The notes under the pieces were generated by a model, which worked only from the letters and a program-made list of their open reading frames with translations, ran no database searches and was not told the DNA's origin. A stretch of DNA of 64,000 nt from Pseudomonadota bacterium. Its GTDB lineage: Bacteria; Pseudomonadota; Alphaproteobacteria; Reyranellales; Reyranellaceae. The stretch is from NCBI GenBank assembly GCA_020160955.1, contig JAIUOX010000001.1, positions 62,001 through 126,000 on the forward strand, given 5' to 3'. The translations under genes were made by a program, and so were the position numbers. Below, piece by piece: positions 58,326 to 64,000 of this stretch; the stretch's first letter is position 1; each line of letters starts with the position of its first letter.

Positions 58326-59309
58326 TCAGGGAGTGGCCAGCGACCTCCACGCGGCCGCCACCGCCGCCGTGCCGGCCGGGGTGGCGATCATCGCGAGGTG
58401 GCCCTGGCCCGGCACCACGGTCACGGCGATGCGCGGGTTGACCTGCTTCATCAGCGGGACGAACTGGTCGGCGTGGAACAGCTCGTCGTCGGCGCCGACC
58501 ACGATCCGGGTCGGCCGGTCGATGCGGGCCAGCACGGCGCGCCAGTCGAGGCCGAGCTGCAGGCTCATCAGCAGGCGGAAGGAATAGACCGGCGTGCGCC
58601 GGTCGTCGGCCGGGGCGTCGGTGGCGTAGTGGATGACCGGCAGGCCCTCGAAGGCGGTCAGGCCGAAGCGGTGCAGGATCGACAGGCCGACGATGCGCGG
58701 GATGGCGACGTCGGCCCAGCCGCCGGAGCCCGGCTTGTTGGTCGGCGAATCGTTGGCGATGAACGGCGAGATCGCGAGGTAGTCGTCGAACAGCGCGGCC
58801 TGCGGGCCACCGGCGATGCGCAGCACGAGGCCGCCACCCGCCGAAAAGCCGGCCAGCGTGCGCCGGAGGCCGGGCTTGTCGAGGCCCAGCGCCTTCACGA
58901 TGTCGGCGAGGTCGTCGTCGAGCTGGCCGAGGTAGGAAACGTCGCCGTTGCGCGTCCCGCTGCCGCCATGGCCGCGCAGCGCGATGGCGTAGACGGTGGC
59001 GCCGGCCGCCTGCAGCGCCCGCGCGGACTGCAGCATCTCCATGCTCGACCCGGTCGAGCCATGGACCAGCACCACCGCGCGGTCGGGTTGCCCGGGATAG
59101 AGCCGGTAGTTCAGGCGGGCGCCGTCGCGCGCCGTGACGCTCTGCAGCGCCGGCAGCTGGTCCCACGGGAAGGCCTCGATGCCGGGGATCGAGTTGCCGG
59201 CCGCGAGGACGGGCGGCTTGCCCGGCGCGTGGAGGCCGATCGCGGCGGCGAGGCCGATCACGACCAGGACGGGGAACAGGAGGAACAGGCGCAGGAGCCA
59301 GCGACGCAT
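58326..59309 (-). CDS. Membrane-anchored alpha/beta hydrolase
   Basis: The 327-residue protein begins with a signal anchor (RRWLLRLFLLFPVLVVIGLAAAIGLHA) and has an alpha/beta-hydrolase core: oxyanion region VLVHGSTGSS, nucleophile Ser in AGFSAGGGLVLR, Asp in RIVVGADDELFH and His in PGQGHLAMI. It is probably an esterase or lipase acting on the periplasmic side. It lies 37 bases after the Bug receptor's start on the same strand but upstream of it in transcription, so the two may be co-expressed. Confidence 0.9.
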   Translation of the reverse strand: MRRWLLRLFLLFPVLVVIGLAAAIGLHAPGKPPVLAAGNSIPGIEAFPWDQLPALQSVTARDGARLNYRLYPGQPDRAVVLVHGSTGSSMEMLQSARALQAAGATVYAIALRGHGGSGTRNGDVSYLGQLDDDLADIVKALGLDKPGLRRTLAGFSAGGGLVLRIAGGPQAALFDDYLAISPFIANDSPTNKPGSGGWADVAIPRIVGLSILHRFGLTAFEGLPVIHYATDAPADDRRTPVYSFRLLMSLQLGLDWRAVLARIDRPTRIVVGADDELFHADQFVPLMKQVNPRIAVTVVPGQGHLAMIATPAGTAAVAAAWRSLATP

Positions 59310-59328
59310 GCCGCCACTCTACCCCCGC

Positions 59329-59913
59329 TCAGGCGGCGCGTCGCCCCAGTGCGGTCACGTCCGCGAGGACGGCCTTGATCGAGTCGGCGCTGCGCGAGCC
59401 GAGGCTGCCGACGATGGTGTCGCGCACCGGCCGGTAGCCGACGAAGCCCAGGATGTTGCGCTTGAGGGTCTTCACGCCGTGGGCCCGGTAGAACCAGCGA
59501 TAGACCAGCGCCGGCATGCCCATGGTGACGATGACGCGCGCCGAGCGGCCCGCGAGGTGCATGACCGGGAAGCCCTTCGGCCGGTAGCTGAAGGCGAAGC
59601 CCGGCCGCAGCGCCTGCTCGAGGAACCCCTTGAGCAGGGCCGGCATGTCGCCCAGCCACAGCGGGAAGACCACGACGAGGTGCTGCGCCCACAGGATCTG
59701 TTGCTGGGCCGCGGCGATGGCGGGCGGCGGCGCTTCGGTCTCGAAGCTGGCCTGCGAGCGCAGCAGCGGGAAGTCGAGGGTGGCGATGTCGAGCCGGCGG
59801 ACGTCGTGGCCGGCCGCGCGCGCACCCTCGGCGTAGGCGTCGGCCACGGCCTGGCACAGGCCGCGATGGTCGGGGTCCGGGTGTCCGTTGAGGACGAGCA
59901 CGGTGCGCGACAT
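59329..59913 (-). CDS. NAD(P)H-dependent oxidoreductase (flavodoxin-fold quinone reductase-like)
   Basis: The 194-residue protein has the flavodoxin-like fold of NAD(P)H:quinone oxidoreductases: TVLVLNGHPDPDHRGLCQAVADAYAEGAR, WAQHLVVVFPLWLGDMPALLKGFLEQALRPGFAF and VIVTMGMPALVYRWFYRAHG. It would reduce quinones or similar compounds with FMN or FAD. An FNR-type box lies 33 bases upstream of the start, which would fit redox control. It ends 19 bases before the alpha/beta hydrolase. Confidence 0.92.
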   Translation of the reverse strand: MSRTVLVLNGHPDPDHRGLCQAVADAYAEGARAAGHDVRRLDIATLDFPLLRSQASFETEAPPPAIAAAQQQILWAQHLVVVFPLWLGDMPALLKGFLEQALRPGFAFSYRPKGFPVMHLAGRSARVIVTMGMPALVYRWFYRAHGVKTLKRNILGFVGYRPVRDTIVGSLGSRSADSIKAVLADVTALGRRAA

Positions 59914-59946
59914 GGCTCTTCATGTCGCGCCGGGCAGGGCGTCGCC

Positions 59947-59960
59947 TTGATTCAGATCAG
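59947..59960 (-). promoter_or_regulatory. FNR-type box upstream of the oxidoreductase
   Basis: TTGAT-TCAG-ATCAG matches nine of ten FNR consensus positions. It lies 33 bases upstream of the start at 59913 and overlaps the stop codon of the metallo-hydrolase gene. Confidence 0.45.
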
Positions 59961-60820
59961 GCGAGCCGGATGGGGATCTTCAGGTAGTGCGTGCCGTTGT
60001 CCTCGGCCGGCGGCAGGTTGCCGGCGCGGATGTTGACCTGCACCGAGGGCAGCAGCAGGACCGGCGCGGCGAGCGTCGCGTCGCGCTTCTGGCGCAGGGC
60101 CACGAAGGCGGCCTCGTCGATGCCGTCGCGGACATGGAGGTTGGCCGCGCGCTGCGCGGCCACGGTGGTCTCCCACGCGTAGCGGTCGCGGCCCGGCGCC
60201 TTGTAGTCGTGGCACATGAACAGGCGGGTCTCGGGCGGCAGCGCCAGCAGGCGGCGGATCGAGCGGTAGAGCGCGGCGGCGTCGCCGCCCGGGAAGTCGC
60301 AGCGCGCGGTGCCGTAGTCGGGCATGAAGATCGTGTCGCCGACGAACACCGCGTCGCCCAGCCGGTAGGCGACGTCGGCCGGCGTGTGGCCGGGCAGGTG
60401 CATGACCTCGATGGTGAGGCTGCCCAGCGGCAGGCGGTCGCCGTCGCGCACCAGCCGGTCGAACTCGCGGCCGTCGATGCTGACGTCGGCGGCGTTGAAC
60501 ACGCCGCGGAAGATCTTCTGCACGTCGCGGATGTGCTCGCCGATCACGACCTTGGCGCCGGTCTTCGCCCGCAGGTGGGGCGCGGCGGTCAGGTGGTCGG
60601 CATGGGCGTGGGTCTCGAGGATCCAGTCGAGCGTCAGCCCGCGCTCGGCCAGCCGGGCCAGCAGCCGGTCGGCCGAGGCGGTCGAGAGCCGGCCGGACTT
60701 CGGGTCGTAGTCGCGCACCGGGTCGACGATGGCGGCGCGGCCGGTCGCCGGGTCGGCCAGCAGGTATGTTACGGTGAAGGTCGGTTCGTCGAAGAAGGCT
60801 TCGATCTGGACGGCGGTCAT
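59957..60820 (-). CDS. blh: Blh/ETHE1-like persulfide dioxygenase (metallo-beta-lactamase fold)
   Basis: The 287-residue protein has the metallo-beta-lactamase-fold metal site of ETHE1-type persulfide dioxygenases: ETHAHADHL, MHLPGHTPADVAYRLGDAVFVGDTIF and FMCHDYKAPGRD. AIVDPVRDYDPKSGRLS is typical of the Blh branch. These enzymes oxidise glutathione persulfide to sulfite. It is divergent from the bigR gene over a shared A/T-rich operator, as in known bigR loci. The ATG at 60820 gives the family's usual N-terminus (VQIEAFFDEPTFTVTYLL). Confidence 0.94.
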   Translation of the reverse strand: MTAVQIEAFFDEPTFTVTYLLADPATGRAAIVDPVRDYDPKSGRLSTASADRLLARLAERGLTLDWILETHAHADHLTAAPHLRAKTGAKVVIGEHIRDVQKIFRGVFNAADVSIDGREFDRLVRDGDRLPLGSLTIEVMHLPGHTPADVAYRLGDAVFVGDTIFMPDYGTARCDFPGGDAAALYRSIRRLLALPPETRLFMCHDYKAPGRDRYAWETTVAAQRAANLHVRDGIDEAAFVALRQKRDATLAAPVLLLPSVQVNIRAGNLPPAEDNGTHYLKIPIRLA

Positions 60821-60851
60821 GGCGGACGCTCCCGGTTGGACCTTGACGGAT

Positions 60852-60886
60852 ATATTAGTTATTACTAAATGAGCAAGGACTAATAT
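60852..60886. promoter_or_regulatory. BigR-type operator in the divergent blh/bigR promoter
   Basis: TTAGT-TATT-ACTAA (60855-60868) is a perfect inverted repeat, and ATATTAGT (60852-60859) pairs again with ACTAATAT (60879-60886). This gives three half-sites in a 65-base A/T-rich gap between blh and bigR. BigR-type repressors bind such A/T-rich palindromes and would cover both promoters. Confidence 0.7.
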
Positions 60887-61205
60887 GAAGAAGCCCGCTT
60901 CCCGTTCCGCCCCGCGCGACCTGCGCGCCCGCGCCGGCGATGTCGCCGACGTGCTGGCGGCGCTGTCGAACGACCGGCGGCTGCTGGTCCTCTGCACCCT
61001 GGTGGAGGAGGGCGAGGCGACGGTGAACGGGCTGGCCGAGGCGGTCGGCCTGTCGCAGTCGGCCCTGTCACAGCACCTCGCCAAGCTCAGGGCGGAGGAC
61101 ATCGTCACCTACCGGCGCGACGGCCAGACGCTGTGGTACCGCGTCGCCGACAAGCGGATCGAAGGCCTGCTGGCCACGCTGCACCGGCTCTACTGCCAGG
61201 ACTGA
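60885..61205 (+). CDS. bigR: BigR/SqrR-type ArsR-family persulfide-sensing repressor
   Basis: The 106-residue ArsR-family protein has the winged-helix core NGLAEAVGLSQSALSQHLAKLRAEDIVTYRRDGQTLWYRV. Two Cys, 37 and 104, are 67 residues apart, matching the Cys pair of BigR/SqrR that forms an intramolecular tetrasulfide in the presence of persulfide. It would release the operator and induce blh and the downstream rhodanese and exporter genes. The ATG overlaps the outermost operator half-site. Confidence 0.93.
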   Translation: MKKPASRSAPRDLRARAGDVADVLAALSNDRRLLVLCTLVEEGEATVNGLAEAVGLSQSALSQHLAKLRAEDIVTYRRDGQTLWYRVADKRIEGLLATLHRLYCQD

Positions 61206-61229
61206 CCCTCTCTGAAAGGAAACCTTCCC

Positions 61230-61769
61230 ATGTCGCTGCCCATCATCGATGTCGCCCGCGCCCGTGCCCTGATCGACCAGGGCGCTGTCCTCGTCGACAT
61301 CCGCGAGGCCGACGAGCATTCCCGCGAGCACGTGCCCGGCGCCCGGCACAACCCGCTGTCGCGCCTCGCCCCGGTCGACGCGCCGGCCGGCGCGGCGGTG
61401 ATCTTCCACTGCCGGTCGGGCGCCCGCACGGCCGCCAACGCCACCCGGCTGGCCGACGCCGCGGGCTGCGACGCCTACCTGCTCGAAGGCGGCATCGACG
61501 CCTGGAAGCGGGCGGGCCTGCCGCTCGCCACGCCGCCCCGCTCGGTGCGCCAGCCGATCGAGATCATGCGCCAGGTCCAGATCACGGCCGGCAGCCTCGT
61601 CCTGCTGGGCGTCATCCTGGGCTTCGCGGTGTCGCCTAGGTTCTTCGCCCTGTCGGGCTTCATCGGCGCCGGCCTGACCTTCGCCGGCATCAGCGGCTGG
61701 TGCGGCATGGCCAAGGTGCTGGCGCTGATGCCGTGGAACCGCGCCGCCGCCCGCGCGATGGGCGTCTAG
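61230..61769 (+). CDS. Rhodanese with C-terminal membrane domain (YgaP-like)
   Basis: The 179-residue protein has a rhodanese domain (about 1-105) with the active-site Cys61 in FHCRSGARTA, followed by a DUF2892 membrane domain with two helices (ITAGSLVLLGVILGFAV and FFALSGFIGAGLTFAGISG). Rhodaneses move sulfane sulfur between thiols, here probably at the inner membrane. It begins 24 bases after bigR (GAAAGGAAA leader) and three bases before the exporter gene. Confidence 0.94.
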   Translation: MSLPIIDVARARALIDQGAVLVDIREADEHSREHVPGARHNPLSRLAPVDAPAGAAVIFHCRSGARTAANATRLADAAGCDAYLLEGGIDAWKRAGLPLATPPRSVRQPIEIMRQVQITAGSLVLLGVILGFAVSPRFFALSGFIGAGLTFAGISGWCGMAKVLALMPWNRAAARAMGV

Positions 61770-61772
61770 TCG

Positions 61773-62564
61773 ATGCCCCTGTCGATGGAGCTGCTGGCGC
61801 TGGCTTCCGGCAGCCTGGTCGGGCTGGTGCTCGGCCTGATCGGCGGCGGCGGCTCGATCCTCGCCGTGCCGCTGCTGGTCTACGTCGTCGGCGTCGCGCC
61901 GCACGCGGCGATCGGCGCGGCGGCCCTCGCCGTGTCGCTGAACGCGCTGGTCAACCTCGCCCTGCACGCCCGCCACGCCCCGGTGCGCTGGCTGTGCGCC
62001 ATCGTCTTCAGCGCGGCCGGCGTCGCCGGCGCGCTGCTCGGCGCGGAGTTCGGCAAGGCGGTCGATGGCCAGAAGCTGCTGGCCCTGTTCGGCGTCCTGA
62101 TGATCGTGGTCGGGCTGCTTATGCTGCGGCCGAAGCCGCATGCCGACGAGCCCTCGCCGTGGCTGGGCCGCGAGACCGCCCGCCGCCTGGTGCCGCGCCT
62201 CGCCGTGGCCGGCCTCGCGGTCGGCCTGATGTCCGGCTTCTTCGGGATCGGCGGCGGCTTCCTGATCGTGCCCGGCCTGATGTGGGCGGCCGACATGGAC
62301 GTGAGCGACGCGACCAGCGCCTCGCTGGTGGGCGTCGCGGCGTTCGGCGCCGCGTCGGCATCGAGCTACGCGTGGTCGGGCCTGATCGACTGGCCGGTCG
62401 CGGGCCTGCTGGTGGCCGGCGGTCTGGTCGGCGCGCTGGTGGGCAGCCGCGCCAACGCCGCGCTGTCGCACGACAAGGCGCTGCTCGGCCGCATCTTCGC
62501 GGGTTTCGTGATCGTCGCCGGGCTCTACGTCGCCGGCCGCGGGGCGCTGACGCTGTTCGCCTGA
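61773..62564 (+). CDS. TauE/SafE (TSUP) family exporter, probably of sulfite
   Basis: The 263-residue membrane protein has seven or eight helices in two repeated halves. The TSUP markers are GLVLGLIGGGGSILAVPLLVYVVGVAPHAAIGAAALAVSLNAL and VGLMSGFFGIGGGFLIVPGLM. In bigR clusters it is thought to export the sulfite made by the persulfide dioxygenase. It is the third gene after bigR, and its end overlaps the convergent CoxL-like gene by 40 bases. Confidence 0.93.
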   Translation: MPLSMELLALASGSLVGLVLGLIGGGGSILAVPLLVYVVGVAPHAAIGAAALAVSLNALVNLALHARHAPVRWLCAIVFSAAGVAGALLGAEFGKAVDGQKLLALFGVLMIVVGLLMLRPKPHADEPSPWLGRETARRLVPRLAVAGLAVGLMSGFFGIGGGFLIVPGLMWAADMDVSDATSASLVGVAAFGAASASSYAWSGLIDWPVAGLLVAGGLVGALVGSRANAALSHDKALLGRIFAGFVIVAGLYVAGRGALTLFA

Positions 62565-64000
62565 AGCGCCTGCCAGACCTTCTGGGCGGTGATCGGCATG
62601 TCGATGTGGCGCACGCCCAGCGGGCGCAGCGCGTCGAGCACGGCGTTGGCGACCGCCGCCGGCGCGCCGTTGATCGACAGCTCGCCGACCCCCTTGAGGC
62701 CCAGCATGTTGTTGGGCGACGGCGTCTCGATGGTCGCGACGGCGATCGACGGCACGTCGCCGGCGCGCGGCAGGGCATAGTCCATCAGCGTCGCCGACAG
62801 GAGCTGGCCCTCGTCGTCGTAGACCGCCTCTTCCATCAGGGCGTTGCCGAGGCCGTGGACGATGCCGCCGTGCAGCTGGCCGGCCAGCAGGCGCGGGTTG
62901 ACCACGACGCCGCAGTCGCCGATCTCGGCCAGGCGGTCGATCCGCACCGCGCCGGTCTCGGGATCGACCTCGGCCTCGCAGACCATCACCCCGGTCGGGA
63001 ACGACTCGATCTTGTCGGCGAACAGCGCGTCGCCCTCGAACGGCTTCGCCTCGGCCAGGGCGAACAGCCCGACCCGGCGGTCGGTGCCGACCACCTCGAA
63101 GACGCCGTCGCGGTAGGCGATGTCGGCCACCGCCGCTTCCAGCCGCTCGGCCGCGAGGTCGCGGCCCCGCTGGATCACCACGTCGGCGGCGCGGGTCAGC
63201 GTGGTGCCGCTGATGATCGTCGACGAGGAGCCGCCGGTGCCGCCGCCGCGCGGGATAGTGCGGCTGTCGCCCTGGCGGACCTCGATCCGGTCGACCGGCA
63301 CGCCGAGCGCCGCCGACAGGACCTGCGCGAACACCGTCTCGTGGCCCTGGCCCTGGCTCTGCGTGCCGACGCGGGCGACCAGCCGGTCGGGCCGGACCTC
63401 GATCACCGCGTGCTCGTCGGCGATACCGCCGGTGCCGTGCAGGTGGCAGGCGAGACCCAGGCCGCGCCGCAGGCCGGCCGCCTCGCTGGCGGCGCGGCGG
63501 GCGCCGAAGCCCGCGACGTCGGCGGTCGCCAGCGCGGTCTCGAACAGGCGCCGGCAGTCGGCGGCGTCGTAGGTGTAGCCGCTGGCCGCCGCGTAGGGCA
63601 TGTCGTCCGGCCCCAGCAGGTTGAGTCGGCGCAACTCGGCCGGGTCGCGGCCGGTCTCGTGGGCGGCGAGGTCGACCAGGCGCTCGAGCAGGAACAGCGC
63701 CTCGGGCTTGCCGGCGCCGCGGATCGCGTCGACCGGCACGGTGTTGCTGAAGGCGCAGTCGAAGTCGACGCGGATCGCCGGGATGCGGTAGAGGCCGGAA
63801 ATCACCTTGGCCAGCCCGGTGGTCGGGATGGTCGGGGCGAACATCGAGACATAGGCGCCGTAGTTGGCCTGGGCCCGCACCGTGAGGCCGACGAAGCGGC
63901 CGTCGGCGTCGAGCGCCAGCGCGCCCTCCGCGACGAGGTCGCGGGCATGGCTGTCGCTCATCGACATCTCGCCGCGCTCGGCGGTCCAGCGCAGGCCGCG
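62525..64000 (-). CDS. Xanthine dehydrogenase/CO dehydrogenase-type molybdopterin subunit (5' part outside window)
   Basis: The 491 visible residues are the C-terminal part of a molybdopterin-binding subunit of the xanthine oxidase/CoxL family; the frame stays open to the window end (…GLRWTAERGEMSMSD). Features are an AIRGAGKPEA motif where form II CoxL-like proteins have AYRGAGR, GTQSQGQGHETVFAQ for cofactor binding, and LKGVGELSINGAPAAVANAV with the catalytic Glu. The canonical form I CO-dehydrogenase loop AYxCSFR is absent, so the substrate is probably an aldehyde, purine or heterocycle rather than CO. Its 3' end overlaps the exporter gene. Confidence 0.92.
   Translation of the reverse strand, partial: RGLRWTAERGEMSMSDSHARDLVAEGALALDADGRFVGLTVRAQANYGAYVSMFAPTIPTTGLAKVISGLYRIPAIRVDFDCAFSNTVPVDAIRGAGKPEALFLLERLVDLAAHETGRDPAELRRLNLLGPDDMPYAAASGYTYDAADCRRLFETALATADVAGFGARRAASEAAGLRRGLGLACHLHGTGGIADEHAVIEVRPDRLVARVGTQSQGQGHETVFAQVLSAALGVPVDRIEVRQGDSRTIPRGGGTGGSSSTIISGTTLTRAADVVIQRGRDLAAERLEAAVADIAYRDGVFEVVGTDRRVGLFALAEAKPFEGDALFADKIESFPTGVMVCEAEVDPETGAVRIDRLAEIGDCGVVVNPRLLAGQLHGGIVHGLGNALMEEAVYDDEGQLLSATLMDYALPRAGDVPSIAVATIETPSPNNMLGLKGVGELSINGAPAAVANAVLDALRPLGVRHIDMPITAQKVWQALQANSVSAPRPAT

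Overview
The window comes from a high-GC Gram-negative bacterium, most likely an alphaproteobacterium of soil or water. The support is a persulfide-responsive bigR cluster, a Bug-type solute receptor, FNR/FixK-type boxes, an OmpW porin, an aerobic CO-dehydrogenase/xanthine-dehydrogenase subunit and many acyl-CoA enzymes. A Reyranella-like or related Rhodospirillales/Hyphomicrobiales genome would fit, but the genus is a guess. I saw no rRNA, tRNA, CRISPR array or intact insertion sequence.

Layout. 1-7.7 kb: a secreted protein tail, a hybrid sensor kinase, a membrane lipoprotein, an AraC regulator with a phospholipase C-like phosphoesterase, a small protein and a secreted nuclease. 7.7-13.0 kb: a WYL regulator divergent from three genes of unknown function (coiled-coil membrane protein, single-pass membrane protein, Sel1-repeat protein). 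13.3-22.7 kb: a visibly more A/T-rich island with a tightly coupled operon of MORC/MutL-like ATPase, Z1 helicase-like protein, PD-(D/E)XK protein and AIPR protein, followed by a Vsr endonuclease on the opposite strand and a C5-cytosine methyltransferase. This matches the MutL-Z1-AIPR (Mza) class of phage-defence/restriction loci, so it is a known architecture. A solitary phage terminase small-subunit-like gene follows. 23.5-26.4 kb: OmpW with a perfect FNR box, a small secreted protein, an HdeD-type membrane protein and a NUDIX hydrolase.

26.6-32.8 kb: an acyl-CoA gene cluster (HMG-CoA-synthase-like protein fused to a DUF35 domain, thiolase, two hotdog dehydratases, SDR, FAD monooxygenase, DUF2000). 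The HMG-CoA-synthase-like protein has lost its catalytic Cys and His. 32.8-42 kb: MFS transporter, cyclic-nucleotide-binding patatin, DUF2817 peptidase-like protein, apt, amidase, DUF2798, cupin, hrpB. 42-50.8 kb: Baeyer-Villiger monooxygenase, lipoprotein, gltB-gltD and an aroQ-like gene. 50.8-57.3 kb: a von Willebrand-type secreted protein, acyl-CoA dehydrogenase, a one-module A-T-TE synthetase with a Cys nucleophile, and a cbpA-cbpM-like pair. 57.3-64 kb: Bug receptor, alpha/beta hydrolase, NAD(P)H oxidoreductase, the blh/bigR/rhodanese/TauE sulfur-stress cluster, and a CoxL-like subunit cut by the window end.

Two themes cross the window. Four FNR/FixK-type half-palindrome pairs lie upstream of unrelated genes, suggesting an oxygen-responsive regulon. 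Four copies of one palindromic repeat each start within about 13 bases of a stop codon, suggesting a role at 3' ends of transcripts. Most starts were assigned from ribosome-binding sites, stop/start overlaps and family alignments made by eye; no database search was possible.
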